From positions 1 to 36,824 of the forward strand of contig JAIPCZ010000026.1 of assembly GCA_021737975.1 (NCBI GenBank): a stretch of DNA of 36,824 bases, read 5' to 3'. Both the position numbers and the translations under genes were made by a program. The notes beneath the pieces are model-generated. The model saw only the letters and a list, made by a program, of their open reading frames with translations, was not told the DNA's origin and did no database searches. The DNA comes from Polaromonas sp. (lineage in GTDB: Bacteria; Pseudomonadota; Gammaproteobacteria; Burkholderiales; Burkholderiaceae_C). This document shows, one piece after another, positions 11,070 to 20,565 of this stretch (its first letter is position 1; every line of letters begins with the position of its first letter).

Positions 11070-12613
11070 TGGCTGCCCTCCAGCATGAGGCCCGCTTCCA
11101 GCGCGAGGGCTTGCACCGCCTGCACAAACATCCGGGCGCGGTGCTCGTAGTTGTCAAACATGTCAAAACTGGCGCAAGCCGGCGACATCAGCACAGCGTC
11201 ACCCGGCTGGGCCTGCCCACCGGCACGGGTCACGGCGTCCGCCATCGAGGCCGCATCGCACATCGGCAGCCGCGCGTCAGCCAGCGCCGCGCGAATGAGC
11301 GGCGCGTCACGCCCGATCAGCACCACCGCGCGGCAATAACGCCGCACTGGATCGGTCAGCGGGCTGAAGTCCTGGCCCTTGCCCTCGCCGCCCAGAATCA
11401 ACACCAGTTTGCGCTCCGCGCCCAGGCCCTGCAGCGCAGCCACGGTGGCGCCAACATTGGTGCCTTTGCTGTCGTCAAAAAACTCAATGCCGTTGACGAT
11501 ACCCACCGGCTGCACCCGGTGCGGCTCGCCCTGGTATTCGCGCAGGCCATACAACATGGGGCCCAGCGCACAACCCGCGGCACAGGCCAATGCCAGGCTC
11601 GAGAGGGCATTGACGGCGTTGTGGCGACCGCGAATTCGCAGCGCATCGGCAGGCATCAGGCGCTGAATGAACAGCTCGAGCGCTTCGCCCTTGCGCGGCT
11701 TGATGGTTTCATCGGCCTCCAGCGCGCGCACCAGCCAGGCCACGCCATTGACCGTTTCGATGCCGAAGTCGCCGGGGCGCTGCGGCATGTCGCCGCCAAA
11801 AGTGACGTGGTCGCGTGGCCGGGGTTTCTGCAATTTGACGCGTGTCGGGATGGCTTTTGTCGCGGCCAAAGGCGAGCTGTCGGCGTGCAACATGCCCATG
11901 ACCCGCTCGTCCTCGCGGTTCAGCACCATCAGGCCCTGCTTGCCGAAGACGGCCCTCTTTGCCTGCACATAGGCGGCCATCGAGCCGTGCCAGTCCAGGT
12001 GGTCCTGGCTGATGTTGAGCACCGCGCCGGCGCTGGGCTCAAAGCTGTGCTCACCTTCGAGCTGGAAGCTCGACAGTTCCAGCACCCAGACCTCGGGCAG
12101 GGTATCGGCATCAAGCCGCGCCATGAGTGTGTCAAGCAGGGTCGGGCCGATGTTGCCCGCCACCGCCACGCTTTTGCCTGAACGTTCGACCAGTTGGCCG
12201 GTCAGCGACGTCACGGTGGTCTTGCCGTTGGTCCCGGTGATGGCCAGCACCTTGGGGGTGTAGCCCCGGCTGGACTTGAGTTCGGCCAGCGCTTGCGCGA
12301 AAAGCGCCACTTCGCCAGACACCGGGATGCCCATGGCCCGGGCCGCCTCCGACAGGGGCGCAATGTCCGCCGGACTCAGGCCCGGGCTCTTGAACACGGC
12401 CGTGATACCGCCTTGCAACAACGCGGCATCCAGCGGGCCCGTCACAAAACGCGCAGCAGGCGCATCGCGCAGGAGCGCGGCGAGTTGCGGCGGCGCTGTG
12501 CGCGTGTCCGCTACCGTCACTTGGTCACCACTGCGCGCGCACCAGCGCGCCATGGCCAGTCCGGACGCGCCCAGGCCCAGGATCAGCATGTGGTGATGTT
12601 GCAGGTCTGTCAT
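11066..12613 (-). CDS. murD: UDP-N-acetylmuramoyl-L-alanine--D-glutamate ligase MurD
   Basis: The second Mur ligase, 515 residues; it adds D-Glu. It starts [20 protein letters not shown] (ATG 12611-12613), with the Rossmann motif at once, then the ATP loop [42 protein letters not shown] and [15 protein letters not shown]. The same frame is open upstream to 13381, but that stretch is a shadow of mraY and does not code. It starts 2 bases after mraY. Some 50 residues longer than the usual 440-460; the extra lies in loops of the central domain, including a [11 protein letters not shown] segment. Confidence 0.96.
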   Translation of the reverse strand: MTDLQHHHMLILGLGASGLAMARWCARSGDQVTVADTRTAPPQLAALLRDAPAARFVTGPLDAALLQGGITAVFKSPGLSPADIAPLSEAARAMGIPVSGEVALFAQALAELKSSRGYTPKVLAITGTNGKTTVTSLTGQLVERSGKSVAVAGNIGPTLLDTLMARLDADTLPEVWVLELSSFQLEGEHSFEPSAGAVLNISQDHLDWHGSMAAYVQAKRAVFGKQGLMVLNREDERVMGMLHADSSPLAATKAIPTRVKLQKPRPRDHVTFGGDMPQRPGDFGIETVNGVAWLVRALEADETIKPRKGEALELFIQRLMPADALRIRGRHNAVNALSSLALACAAGCALGPMLYGLREYQGEPHRVQPVGIVNGIEFFDDSKGTNVGATVAALQGLGAERKLVLILGGEGKGQDFSPLTDPVRRYCRAVVLIGRDAPLIRAALADARLPMCDAASMADAVTRAGGQAQPGDAVLMSPACASFDMFDNYEHRARMFVQAVQALALEAGLMLEGSQ

Positions 12614-12615
12614 GT

Positions 12616-13794
12616 TTAGCGCAGCTTCAGGGTCGACAGGCCGACCAGGCACAGCAGCATGGTGATGATCCAGAAACGCACCACCACCTGGGTTTCTTTC
12701 CAGCCGTTTTTCTCGAAATGGTGGTGCAGCGGGGCCATCTTGAAAAGGCGCCGACCCTGGCCAAAGCGTTTTTTGGTGTACTTGAACCAGCTCACCTGCA
12801 GCATCACCGACAGGGCCTCGACCACAAAGATACCACCCATGATGGCCAGCACAATTTCCTGGCGCACGATCACGGCGATGGTTCCCAGGGCGGCGCCCAG
12901 CGCCAGCGCGCCCACGTCGCCCATGAAGACTTGCGCCGGATGGGTGTTGAACCACAGGAACGCCAGGCCCGCGCCGGCCATGGCGGCGCAAAAGATCATC
13001 AATTCGCCGGCTCCCGGAATGTGCGGCAGGAACAGGTAGCGGGCAAAAACCGAGTTGCCGGTGACATAGGCAAACACACCCAAACAGGCCCCGACCATCA
13101 CCACCGGCATGATCGCCAGACCGTCCAGGCCGTCGGTCAGGTTGACCGCGTTGCTGGAGCCGACGATCACCAGATAGGTCAATAGAACAAAGCCGAGCAC
13201 GCCCAGCGGGTAGCTGATTTCCTTGAAAAACGGCACCATGAGCCCGGCCTTGGGCGGCAGGCTCAGATCGAAGCCGGACTGCACCCAGGTAAAAAACAAT
13301 TCGAGCACACGGTAGTTGGTGTTCTCGGAGATGCTGAAAACCAGGTACAGCGCCGCCAGCAGCCCGATCAGCGACTGCCACAGGTATTTCTCACGCGAGG
13401 GCATGCCCTCGGGGTCCTTGTTGACCACCTTGCGCCAGTCGTCCGACCAGCCGATGGCGCCAAAGCCCAGCGTGACCAGCAGCACGATCCAGACGAAGCG
13501 GTTGCTCCAGTCGAACCAGAGCAGCGTCGAGATCGCGATGCACAGCAGAATCAGCACGCCGCCCATGGTGGGCGTGCCGCTTTTGACATGGTGCGTGTCC
13601 ATGCCGTAGCCGCGAATCGGCTGGCCGATCTTGAGCGCAGTCAGGCGCCGGATCACCCAGGGGCCGGAGGCCAGGCCCATCAAGAGCGCGGTCAACGCAG
13701 CCATCACGGCGCGAAAGGTCTGGTACTGAAAGACCCGCAAAAAGCCCAGGTCGGGCGACAGTGTTTGCAGCCATTGCGTCAGCCAGATCAGCAT
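12616..13794 (-). CDS. mraY: Phospho-N-acetylmuramoyl-pentapeptide transferase MraY
   Basis: A polytopic inner-membrane enzyme of 392 residues that makes lipid I from UDP-MurNAc-pentapeptide and undecaprenyl phosphate. Seen: the cytoplasmic [19 protein letters not shown] (part of the Asp-rich site), [28 protein letters not shown], and the family signature [13 protein letters not shown] near the C-terminus. Ten hydrophobic helices fit the fold. The ATG overlaps the murF end by 7 bases. Betaproteobacterial MraY proteins are somewhat longer than the 360 residues of E. coli, as here. Confidence 0.97.
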   Translation of the reverse strand: MLIWLTQWLQTLSPDLGFLRVFQYQTFRAVMAALTALLMGLASGPWVIRRLTALKIGQPIRGYGMDTHHVKSGTPTMGGVLILLCIAISTLLWFDWSNRFVWIVLLVTLGFGAIGWSDDWRKVVNKDPEGMPSREKYLWQSLIGLLAALYLVFSISENTNYRVLELFFTWVQSGFDLSLPPKAGLMVPFFKEISYPLGVLGFVLLTYLVIVGSSNAVNLTDGLDGLAIMPVVMVGACLGVFAYVTGNSVFARYLFLPHIPGAGELMIFCAAMAGAGLAFLWFNTHPAQVFMGDVGALALGAALGTIAVIVRQEIVLAIMGGIFVVEALSVMLQVSWFKYTKKRFGQGRRLFKMAPLHHHFEKNGWKETQVVVRFWIITMLLCLVGLSTLKLR

Positions 13795-15218
13795 GGGGCG
13801 GTCTCCTTGTTTTGTGTTGCGGCCTGCACAATGGCCTCGACCACCCGCTCCATCTTCATGAAGCGCGAGCCCTTGACCAGCACGCTGGCCACCGCGGGCA
13901 GCGCAGCCAGCACGGCGGCCTGAACATCCGCCATCTGCGCACGCACCTCGACCGTGTCCAGAGAGGCCGCCGCCTGGCTGCAGGCGGTTCCGGTGACGAT
14001 GATCCTGTCGATCTGCCGCGCCAGCGCTGACTGCAGGGCCTCGGCATGGAACTGCGGACCCTGGTCACCCACTTCGCCCATGTCGCCCAGCACCAGCAGG
14101 CGCGGCCCGGGCAATGCCGCCAACACCTCGATGGCGGCGCGCACCGAGTCGGGGTTGGCGTTGTAGGTGTCGTCGACCACGGTGATGGCACGGCCGCCAT
14201 GCCGCAACAGCAGCGCGCGCGATCGTCCCTTGACCGGCTCGAAGGCATCCAGACCGGCCGCGATGGCAGCCAGGGGCACGCCGGCGGCCAGCGCGCACGC
14301 CACGGCAGCGAGTGAATTCTTGACGTTGTGGGCGCCCGCAATATGCAAGGCGTAATGCAACTCCCCTTGCGGAGTCATCGCGCTGACCTGCCAGGCCGCC
14401 TCGGACCAGGCCGCTTGCACAACCTGCACCGAGGATTCAAGCTTCTGGGTTGCGGCAAAGCACAGGCGGGCACGCGTGCCGGCCTTGTCAGCCCATAACG
14501 CGCTGTAGGTATCGTCTGCCGGGAAAACGGCCACACCATCGACAGGCAAGGCGTCAATCACCGCGCCGTTTTCCTGAGCCACGGCCTCGACGGTCTGCAT
14601 GAATTCCAGATGCTCGCGCTGGGCGTTGTTGACGAGCGCCACCGTGGGCCGGGCGATGGCCGCCAGGGCGGCAATTTCGCCGGGGTGGTTCATGCCGAGT
14701 TCGACCACAGCCAGGCGGTGGTGGGCGCGCAAGCCCAGCACGGTCAGAGGCACACCGATGTCGTTGTTCAAATTGCCTTGCGTAGCCAGACAGGCCTCGG
14801 GCGCCTGGGCGCGCAGGATGCTGGCGATCATCTGCGTCACCGTGGTTTTGCCGTTGGACCCGGTTACCGCGATCAGCGGCAGGTCGAATTGCGCGCGCCA
14901 GCGCATGGCCAGTTGCGCCAGCGCCTGCCGGGCATCAGGCACCACCAGGCCCGGCAAACCGGCCTGGCGCAATTTCTCCAGGGCGGCTTCACCCTGGCAA
15001 ATCGCCGCCACCGCGCCCTTGGCCCGCGCCTCCTGCAAGAAGTCGTTGCCGTCAAAGCGCTCGCCGCGCAGCGCAACAAAGAGGTCGCCGGGCGCCAGCG
15101 TGCGTGTGTCCGTGTGCACGCGCTCAATCAACACCTGGGCTGGGTCCGGCCCGTCAGCCGGGGTCTGCGCGGGGGCAAGCCAGACCGCGGCTTGCTGCAG
15201 GGTCATCATGGCGCTCAT
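13788..15218 (-). CDS. murF: UDP-MurNAc-tripeptide--D-Ala-D-Ala ligase MurF
   Basis: The last cytoplasmic Mur ligase, 476 residues; it adds the D-Ala-D-Ala made by DdlB. Motifs: [26 protein letters not shown] loop [46 protein letters not shown] and [10 protein letters not shown]. The start ATG (MSAMMTLQQ) overlaps the murE stop as ATGA; in-frame ATGs at codons 4 and 5 are alternatives. Confidence 0.97.
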   Translation of the reverse strand: MSAMMTLQQAAVWLAPAQTPADGPDPAQVLIERVHTDTRTLAPGDLFVALRGERFDGNDFLQEARAKGAVAAICQGEAALEKLRQAGLPGLVVPDARQALAQLAMRWRAQFDLPLIAVTGSNGKTTVTQMIASILRAQAPEACLATQGNLNNDIGVPLTVLGLRAHHRLAVVELGMNHPGEIAALAAIARPTVALVNNAQREHLEFMQTVEAVAQENGAVIDALPVDGVAVFPADDTYSALWADKAGTRARLCFAATQKLESSVQVVQAAWSEAAWQVSAMTPQGELHYALHIAGAHNVKNSLAAVACALAAGVPLAAIAAGLDAFEPVKGRSRALLLRHGGRAITVVDDTYNANPDSVRAAIEVLAALPGPRLLVLGDMGEVGDQGPQFHAEALQSALARQIDRIIVTGTACSQAAASLDTVEVRAQMADVQAAVLAALPAVASVLVKGSRFMKMERVVEAIVQAATQNKETAPC

Positions 15219-16735
15219 GCGGCCTGCTCCTGCCAGCGCGCCTGGCCAAGCCGGGCCAGGACCTGTTTCACTTGTTCGATGTCAGAAAAAGGCAGGCGCT
15301 CACCCGCGATTTCCTGGTAGTCCTCATGGCCCTTGCCGGCCAGCAAGACCACGTCGGCCGGACCCGCCTGCGCCAGGGTCTGGGCAATGGCGCGGGCCCG
15401 GTCAGGCTCCACCTGCACGTGAGCCACCCCGGTCAGCCCGAGCAGGATCTGGCTGATGATGGCGTCCATGGATTCACCGCGCGGGTTGTCACTGGTGACC
15501 ACCACGCGGTCAGCATGCGCCCCCGCCACGGCACCCATCAGCGGGCGCTTGGTGCTGTCGCGGTTGCCACCGCAACCAAAAACGCACCACAGGCGCCCAC
15601 CGCGCGCCTGCACCAGGGGCCGCAGGGCGTCGAGGGCCTTCGCCAGCGCATCGGGCGTGTGCGCATAGTCGACAGCCACCAGCGTCCAACCGGGCACGCT
15701 GACGCATTCCATGCGCCCGGGCACCGGCGTCAGGTGGGCACAGGCTTGCACCGCGTCGGCCAGGCCCACGCCAAGGGTGCGCATGGCAGCGATCACACCC
15801 AGCACATTGCTGACATTAAACGCGCCAATGAGCTGCGTTGTCAGCGGCTGCTGCTGCTGCCCCTCGACCACGGTAAACGCGACGCCCAGATTCTCATAAC
15901 GGATGTCCTGCGCCTGCAAGCGGGCCCGATTGACGCCGCCGGGGAGTATCGACAGGGTCCACAGGTCCAGCGCCCCACCGACCAGGCGCGCGGCCAGTTC
16001 GGCACCATAGGGGTCATCCACATTGATCACGGCTGCGCGCAGGTCCGGCCAGGCAAAGAGGCTGGCCTTGGCCCGCCAGTAAGCGGCCATATCGCCGTGG
16101 TAATCAAGGTGGTCCTGCGTCACATTGGTCAGCACGGCCGTGTGAATCCGGGTGCCCGCCAGCCGTTGTTCTTCAATGCCGATCGAAGATGCCTCGATGG
16201 CGCACGCTTGCAGGCCCTGACGGACAAATTCGGCGAATGCCGCCTGCAGCGCCACCGGGTCGGGGGTGGTCAGGCCGGTGCTCACCAGATGGGGCGGCAA
16301 ACCCACACCCAGGGTACCCACCACCGCACAGGGAATGGGGGCCGTCGCCTCGAGGCTCGAAAGTGCCTGCGCCAGCCACCAGGTGCTCGAGGTCTTGCCA
16401 TTGGTGCCAGTCACCGCCAACACCGCCAGCCTTTGGCTCGGCGCACCGAACCAGGTATCGGCCAGCTGGCCGCTGGCGGCCTTCAAGCCCGGGTAGGTGG
16501 CGACGCGTGGATCGCTGAAGTCGAAGGCCTGCACCCCGTCCTGCTCCACCAGACAGGCCCCCGCGCCGGCAGCCAGGGCGGCAGCCACATGGGCGCGGGC
16601 ATCGACCGCCGCGCCAGGCCAGGCCAGGAAGCCGTCGCCGGGCCGCACCTGGCGACTGTCAGTGCGCAAAGCGCCGTTGACACGCGCGCGCAACCAGGCC
16701 GCTGCTTCTTGTGGATTTGGCAGTTGCTGCAGCAT
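15215..16735 (-). CDS. murE: UDP-MurNAc-L-Ala-D-Glu--meso-diaminopimelate ligase MurE
   Basis: The third Mur ligase, 506 residues. It has LRTDSRQVRPGDGFLAWPG, ATP loop TGTNGKTSSTWWLA, VTQDHLDYHGDM, VDYAHTPDALAKAL and, importantly, the SDNPRGE motif that goes with meso-diaminopimelate rather than lysine. This fits a Gram-negative wall and the dapF gene elsewhere in the window. The start overlaps the ftsI stop by one base (TGATG). Length is normal. Confidence 0.97.
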   Translation of the reverse strand: MLQQLPNPQEAAAWLRARVNGALRTDSRQVRPGDGFLAWPGAAVDARAHVAAALAAGAGACLVEQDGVQAFDFSDPRVATYPGLKAASGQLADTWFGAPSQRLAVLAVTGTNGKTSSTWWLAQALSSLEATAPIPCAVVGTLGVGLPPHLVSTGLTTPDPVALQAAFAEFVRQGLQACAIEASSIGIEEQRLAGTRIHTAVLTNVTQDHLDYHGDMAAYWRAKASLFAWPDLRAAVINVDDPYGAELAARLVGGALDLWTLSILPGGVNRARLQAQDIRYENLGVAFTVVEGQQQQPLTTQLIGAFNVSNVLGVIAAMRTLGVGLADAVQACAHLTPVPGRMECVSVPGWTLVAVDYAHTPDALAKALDALRPLVQARGGRLWCVFGCGGNRDSTKRPLMGAVAGAHADRVVVTSDNPRGESMDAIISQILLGLTGVAHVQVEPDRARAIAQTLAQAGPADVVLLAGKGHEDYQEIAGERLPFSDIEQVKQVLARLGQARWQEQAA

Positions 16736-18468
16736 CAGAAGCTCTCTTCCGCGGCGTCGGTGATCACTTGCGGCTTCACCGACATATCCGGCGCAACCCC
16801 CAGCACGCGCAGGGTTTGCTGCACCGTCTGGCTGAACACGGGCGCGGCGGTCAGGCCACCGTAGTACTGACCATTGCTGGGCTCGTCAATCATGACCGCC
16901 ACGGCAATGCGCGGGGTGTCAATAGGCGCCAGGCCGGCAAAGACACCGCGGTATTTTTTGTCGGCATACCCCTTGCCTTCCACCTTGTGCGCGGTGCCGG
17001 TTTTTCCACCGACCGAATAACCCATGGCCTGGGCCTTTTGCGCCGTGCCGCCGGGGCCGGTGACCAGATGCAGCATGTGGCGCACATCGCGGGCATGACG
17101 GGCTTCGATGACCGGGACACCCACGGCAGGCTCATTCATCTTGAACATGGTCACCGGCACCAGGTCGCCGTCACGGCCAAAGATGGTGTAGGCGTGGGCC
17201 AGCTGAAACAGGCTGACCGACACGCCGTAACCGTAACTCATGGTGGCCTGCTCGATCGGGCGCCAGCTCTTGTAGGGCCGCAACCGGCCGCTCACGGCAC
17301 CTGGAAAAGGCAGCTCTGGCTTGTGGCCAAACCCGACCTGGCTGTACATCTCCCACATTTTGCGGGCTGGCATTTGCATGGCGATCTTGACGGTGCCGAC
17401 ATTGCTTGATTTCTGGATCACCTCGTTCACGCTCAGGACACCATTGGGGTGGGTGTCACTGATGGTGGCGCTGCCGATGGTCAGGCGTCCCGGGGCGGTC
17501 TGAATTTTTGTCTCAGGTGTCACCATGCCCTGGTTCAGCGCCGCGGCAATGATGAAAGGTTTCATGGTCGAGCCCGGCTCGAAAGTGTCGGTCAGGGCCC
17601 GGTTGCGCAGCTGGGCGCCGCTCAGGTTGCGGCGCTTGTCGGGCACAAAACTGGGGTAATTGGCCAGCGCCAGCACCTCGCCGGTCTGCACATCCAGCAC
17701 CACCACGCTGCCGGCCTTGGCCTTGTGCAGCAACACGGCCTCCTTGAGCGTCTGAAAGGCGAAAAATTGCACCTTGCTGTCGATGCTGAGCTGCAGGTCG
17801 CGGCCATCGACCGGTGCAATCTGCTCGCGCACGTCTTCCACCACCCGGCCCATGCGGTCCTTGATGACGCGCCTTGAGCCGTTGCGCCCACCAAGTTCCT
17901 TGTTGAACGTCAGCTCCATGCCTTCCTGGCCCTGGTCTTCGACGTTGGTGAAGCCCACAACATGGGCTGCGGCTTCGCCCTCGGGGTACTGGCGCTTGTA
18001 TTCCTTGCGCTGGTAAATGCCCGCCAGGCCCAGGGCCGCGATCTCGTTGCCAACCGTCTCATCGACCTGGCGCTTGAGCCAGACGAAGGTTTTGTCTTCG
18101 TCCTCGAGTTTCTTGTTCAACTCTGCCAGCGGCATGTCGAGCAGGCTGGCCAGTTTTTTCAAACCCGCGGGATCACGCGGCACATCTTCCGGTATGGCCC
18201 AGATGCTGGGCACCGGAATGCTGGACGCCAGGATGATGCCGTTGCGGTCCAGAATGCGCCCGCGATTGGCTGGCAGGGCCAGGGTGCGGGCAAAACGCAC
18301 TTCGCCCTGCCGCTGGAAAAACTCGTTCTCGATGACCTGGATGTACACCGCCCGGCCCACCAGGCCGGCAAATGCCAGGGCGATTGCAGCCACGATGAAC
18401 TTGCTGCGCCACACCGGCGTGGGACTGGCCAACAGGGGGCTCGAGGTATAGACAATGCTGCGGCTCAT
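16735..18468 (-). CDS. ftsI: Septal transpeptidase FtsI (PBP3)
   Basis: A class B penicillin-binding protein of 577 residues, the cross-linking partner of FtsW. A short cytoplasmic tail is followed by one transmembrane helix (about 24-46), the pedestal domain, and the transpeptidase domain with the catalytic STMK (in FEPGSTMKPF), SSN (IQKSSNVGTV) and KTG (GGKTGTAHKVEG). The ATG overlaps the ftsL stop as ATGA. Nothing is missing from the active site. Confidence 0.97.
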   Translation of the reverse strand: MSRSIVYTSSPLLASPTPVWRSKFIVAAIALAFAGLVGRAVYIQVIENEFFQRQGEVRFARTLALPANRGRILDRNGIILASSIPVPSIWAIPEDVPRDPAGLKKLASLLDMPLAELNKKLEDEDKTFVWLKRQVDETVGNEIAALGLAGIYQRKEYKRQYPEGEAAAHVVGFTNVEDQGQEGMELTFNKELGGRNGSRRVIKDRMGRVVEDVREQIAPVDGRDLQLSIDSKVQFFAFQTLKEAVLLHKAKAGSVVVLDVQTGEVLALANYPSFVPDKRRNLSGAQLRNRALTDTFEPGSTMKPFIIAAALNQGMVTPETKIQTAPGRLTIGSATISDTHPNGVLSVNEVIQKSSNVGTVKIAMQMPARKMWEMYSQVGFGHKPELPFPGAVSGRLRPYKSWRPIEQATMSYGYGVSVSLFQLAHAYTIFGRDGDLVPVTMFKMNEPAVGVPVIEARHARDVRHMLHLVTGPGGTAQKAQAMGYSVGGKTGTAHKVEGKGYADKKYRGVFAGLAPIDTPRIAVAVMIDEPSNGQYYGGLTAAPVFSQTVQQTLRVLGVAPDMSVKPQVITDAAEESF

Positions 18469-18767
18469 GGCTGGCTTACCTGAGCTGCGCTGGCAGGCGC
18501 GGCGGCGGCGTAGCTGACGTAGCTGGTGACCGCCGGCGTCGCCGCACGCATCTGCAATTTTGACTTGGCCAGGCTCTCAACCCGCGCCGAGGTGGCCTGG
18601 GCCCGCTTTTCGACTTGCAGGCGCTCATTTTCGGCCGCCAGCTTGAGCGCCTGCGACTGGGCACGGTCAAGCTCGGAATAGACGCGACGCGATTCGTACT
18701 GCACATTGACAAGGTACAGGGCGCTGAGCAGCACACCCAGCAGCAGCACCAGATTGAGGCGCATCAT
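18465..18767 (-). CDS. ftsL: Cell division protein FtsL
   Basis: A 100-residue bitopic protein of the FtsQLB complex. [20 protein letters not shown] is the transmembrane helix; residues about 27-70 form a coiled coil ([20 protein letters not shown] and onward) that pairs with FtsB; the tail is Ala-rich. Translation may begin at either of two adjacent ATGs in the ATGATG that overlaps the rsmH stop. Sequence identity in this family is low, so the call rests on topology, coiled coil and position between rsmH and ftsI. Confidence 0.92.
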   Translation of the reverse strand: MMRLNLVLLLGVLLSALYLVNVQYESRRVYSELDRAQSQALKLAAENERLQVEKRAQATSARVESLAKSKLQMRAATPAVTSYVSYAAAAPASAAQVSQP

Positions 18768-19741
18768 GCCGGCAGCTCCGTGGCGACCGGACCGATGCGC
18801 TCGGCCACGCGCATGATGGCACTGCGCGAGCGCGGGTTGACGGCGACCTCTGCGGCCCCGGGCTTGACACGCGCCAGCACCTTGAACTGCATCACCCGGG
18901 GTGCCGCAAAGGGTGCCCGGCGATCGAACACCTCGCGCGAATGGCTGGTCAGGAACTGCTTGACGATGCGGTCTTCAAGCGAATGAAAACTGATCACCAC
19001 CAGGCGTCCGCCGGGCCGCAGCACGCTGAGCGTTGCCGCTAGCGCCTGTTGCAGCTCTTCAAGCTCGGCGTTGATGAAAATCCGAAAAGCCTGAAATGTG
19101 CGCGTTGCAGGATCCTTGCCCGGCTCGCGGGTTTTGACCGTGTCAGCCACGAGCTGGGCCAGCTCAGTGGTGGTTGAAATGGGGCCCCTTGCCTGTCGGC
19201 GCGCAACAATCGCCTTTGCAATGGCGCCAGCAAACCGTTCTTCACCATAATCACGAATCACCTCCAGAATTTCATCAAGTTCGGCATGAGCCAGCCACTC
19301 GGCCACACTTTGACCCCGCGTGGTGTCCATGCGCATGTCCAGCGGACCCTCGCCCCTGAAACTGAAGCCGCGCGCCGGGTTGTCCACCTGGGGTGAGCTG
19401 ATGCCCAGGTCCAGCAGCACCCCGGCCACGCCGGCAGGCGGTAACTCGCCCAGATGGCTGAAGCCCTGGTGGCGAATGGAAAAACGCGGGTCGGTGATGG
19501 TGGTTGCTTCTGCCAGGGCATCCGGATCCTTGTCAAACGCAATCAGGCGCGCGTCGGGCGGCAAACGGGACAGGATCAGGCGGCTGTGGCCGCCGCGCCC
19601 AAAAGTGGCATCGACAAACAGCTGCGCACGGCGGGCGGGCAGCGGTTCGGCGGTCTCGCCCGCAGCGTCAGTCGCCCCCAGCAAAGCGTCGACTGCTTCA
19701 CTCAATAAGACGGTGGTATGGGTCCATGCAGTTTCCACCAC
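18764..19741 (-). CDS. rsmH: 16S rRNA (cytosine1402-N4)-methyltransferase RsmH
   Basis: A SAM-dependent methyltransferase of 325 residues (formerly MraW) that modifies C1402 in the ribosomal P site. Motifs: [14 protein letters not shown], the SAM loop [35 protein letters not shown], and [13 protein letters not shown] near the C-terminus. The start is GTG (19739-19741) or the next codon, also GTG; GAAGG lies 3 or 6 bases upstream, and the second would be better spaced. It follows mraZ by 6 bases. Confidence 0.96.
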   Translation of the reverse strand: MVETAWTHTTVLLSEAVDALLGATDAAGETAEPLPARRAQLFVDATFGRGGHSRLILSRLPPDARLIAFDKDPDALAEATTITDPRFSIRHQGFSHLGELPPAGVAGVLLDLGISSPQVDNPARGFSFRGEGPLDMRMDTTRGQSVAEWLAHAELDEILEVIRDYGEERFAGAIAKAIVARRQARGPISTTTELAQLVADTVKTREPGKDPATRTFQAFRIFINAELEELQQALAATLSVLRPGGRLVVISFHSLEDRIVKQFLTSHSREVFDRRAPFAAPRVMQFKVLARVKPGAAEVAVNPRSRSAIMRVAERIGPVATELPA

Positions 19742-19747
19742 GGGCCT

Positions 19748-20176
19748 TCAGAAAGAAAAGTCCTTGAAGACATCAGGCATCTCACCTTGCATGGCCTGTG
19801 CCTCCTGGGCGTCGTAAGTGGCCTTGTCCCACAACTCAAAGGAATTTCCCATGCCCAGCAAAACCGATTCCCTGGCGATCCCGGCCGCTGCGCGCAGTTC
19901 AGGCGAAATCAGCACACGCCCGGTGCTGTCGAGTTCGACGTCCATGGCGTTGCCAAGAAAAATCCGCTTCCACCACTGGGCCGACATCGGCAATGCAGCA
20001 ATACGATCACGGAATTTTTCCCACTCGGGGCGCGGGAAAATCATCAGGCAACCGTGCGGATGTTTGGTGATGGTGAGTTGGCCAGCCGCCAGGGCATTCA
20101 AGACGTCACGGTGCCGGGTTGGCACAGACAGCCGACCCTTTGCATCAAGACTTAATGAGGAAGCCCCTTGAAACAC
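19748..20176 (-). CDS. mraZ: Transcriptional regulator MraZ
   Basis: A 142-residue AbrB-like double-domain DNA-binding protein that in E. coli represses the dcw operon by binding repeats at its own promoter. Two SpoVT/AbrB-type halves are seen: [20 protein letters not shown] and [18 protein letters not shown] start it at the GTG at 20174-20176, giving (V)FQGASSL, because MraZ proteins begin just before this motif and AAAGG (20186-20190) lies 9 bases upstream. The longer open frame to 20239 would run through the operator repeats. It is the first gene of the cluster. Confidence 0.93.
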   Translation of the reverse strand: MFQGASSLSLDAKGRLSVPTRHRDVLNALAAGQLTITKHPHGCLMIFPRPEWEKFRDRIAALPMSAQWWKRIFLGNAMDVELDSTGRVLISPELRAAAGIARESVLLGMGNSFELWDKATYDAQEAQAMQGEMPDVFKDFSF

Positions 20177-20225
20177 GATAGCTAGCCTTTGGTTTTCAAA
20201 ATGAACTGGAAATAGCAGTGCAAAA

Positions 20226-20260
20226 GCACAATTCACCACTAAATTGCACTTTTTTGCACT
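20226..20260 (-). promoter_or_regulatory. Candidate MraZ operator (four direct repeats, 10-bp period)
   Basis: Read on the minus strand, AGTGC (20260-20256), AGTGC (20250-20246), AGTGG (20240-20236) and TGTGC (20230-20226) follow each other exactly every 10 bases with 5-base AT-rich spacers. E. coli MraZ is known to bind TGGGN direct repeats with 5-base spacers in front of mraZ. The geometry here matches while the core is GTG(C/G). The array begins inside the candidate -10 and runs through the likely transcript start, a good place for repression. Confidence 0.65.
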
Positions 20261-20285
20261 GTAGCAGCAAAAACTGTGTGTGCAA
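20258..20285 (-). promoter_or_regulatory. Candidate mraZ/dcw promoter
   Basis: On the minus strand TTGCAC (20285-20280) and TACAGT (20263-20258) are separated by 16 bases, an acceptable sigma-70 promoter. The -10 overlaps the first AGTGC repeat, and the -35 lies in the inverted repeat TGCAAA/TTTGCA at 20281-20296. The predicted leader to the mraZ GTG is about 75 bases. Not tested; other AT-rich hexamers nearby could serve. Confidence 0.45.
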
Positions 20286-20323
20286 ACCTCTTTGCAAAAA
20301 ATTTTTACAATGAAATCAAAGAC

Positions 20324-20389
20324 TTAGAAGCGATTTAGAACCTTATTTCAGGCCGAAAATCGTTCTAAATGAAGCACTTAGCGTTCTAA
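20324..20389. promoter_or_regulatory. Four TTAGAA/TTCTAA hexamers, possible activator sites
   Basis: TTAGAA occurs at 20324 and 20335 (11 apart) and its complement TTCTAA at 20363 and 20384 (21 apart), so each pair is spaced by one or two helical turns and the pairs face each other. The last lies within the perfect palindrome CACTTAG-cgtt-CTAAGTG (20375-20392). They sit about 40-105 bases upstream of the candidate mraZ -35. A regulator site array is a plausible reading; no known consensus was recognised. Confidence 0.35.
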
Positions 20390-20435
20390 GTGAATGTGAT
20401 GTGTGAGGAAAGGGAACTGGAGGGGCTGCAATCTT

Positions 20436-20480
20436 GATCAGTTGAGGTCAGAGCACGCCGCTTCGCGCGTGGTCCGGGCC
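20436..20480. repeat. Hairpin repeat, copy 1 (left part)
   Basis: It shares ATCAGTTGAGG-W-CAGAGCA with copy 3 (21902-21961) and CAGAGCACG-Y-CGCTTCGCG with copy 2 (20512-20565). The right arm is degenerate (GTGGTCCGGGCC instead of GTGGTCTGACC), so this copy keeps only the inner stem CACGC/GCGTG. A second small inverted repeat, GTCCGG and CCGGAC, runs from its end into the gap before copy 2. Confidence 0.6.
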
Positions 20481-20511
20481 GCCATGCAAACAGCCGGACA
20501 TCCGACGAAGT

Positions 20512-20565
20512 GTTGGGGTCAGAGCACGTCGCTTCGCGAGTGGTCTGACCCGCAAAGTCTCAGGT
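20512..20565. repeat. Hairpin repeat, copy 2, directly after hslU
   Basis: A long hairpin: outer stem GGGTCAGA (20516-20523) with TCTGACCC (20544-20551), a G-G mismatch, CAC with GTG, one bulged base, TCGC with GCGA, and loop TTC. The tail CCCGCAAAGTCTCA runs up to the hslU stop. On the hslU transcript it would fold right after the stop codon. No T-run follows, so it is not a classic rho-independent terminator; mRNA stabilisation or a REP-like mobile repeat is more likely. Confidence 0.75.

Larger units (their letters stand above)
20177..20565. other. 389-base control region between hslU and mraZ
   Basis: No gene is seen here. Going from the mraZ start outward it holds: a ribosome site AAAGG (20186-20190), four 10-bp-spaced AGTGC-like repeats (20226-20260), a candidate promoter (20258-20285), an inverted repeat TGCAAA-cctc-TTTGCA over the -35 (20281-20296), four TTAGAA/TTCTAA hexamers (20324-20389), the palindrome CACTTAG-cgtt-CTAAGTG (20375-20392), and two copies of a hairpin repeat (20436-20480 and 20512-20565) that belong to the hslU end. 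The middle part is clearly more AT-rich than the flanking genes. Confidence 0.8.

Noticed and set aside
9783..11150. Plus-strand open frame of 455 codons opposite ftsW
   Set aside because: His/Gln-rich shadow of a membrane protein gene; no ribosome site and no family.
12614..13381. Open frame extending murD upstream by about 250 codons
   Set aside because: It runs inside mraY in another frame, is Gly/Arg/Ala-rich without any domain, and murD has a proper start at 12613 two bases after mraY.
15104..16864. Plus-strand open frame of 586 codons opposite murF/murE/ftsI
   Set aside because: Antisense shadow of GC-rich Mur genes; composition rich in Gly, Arg, His and Gln and no recognisable motif.
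20512..20565. Rho-independent terminator after hslU
   Set aside because: The hairpin is strong but no run of T follows on the minus strand; kept instead as a repeat with possible 3'-end role.
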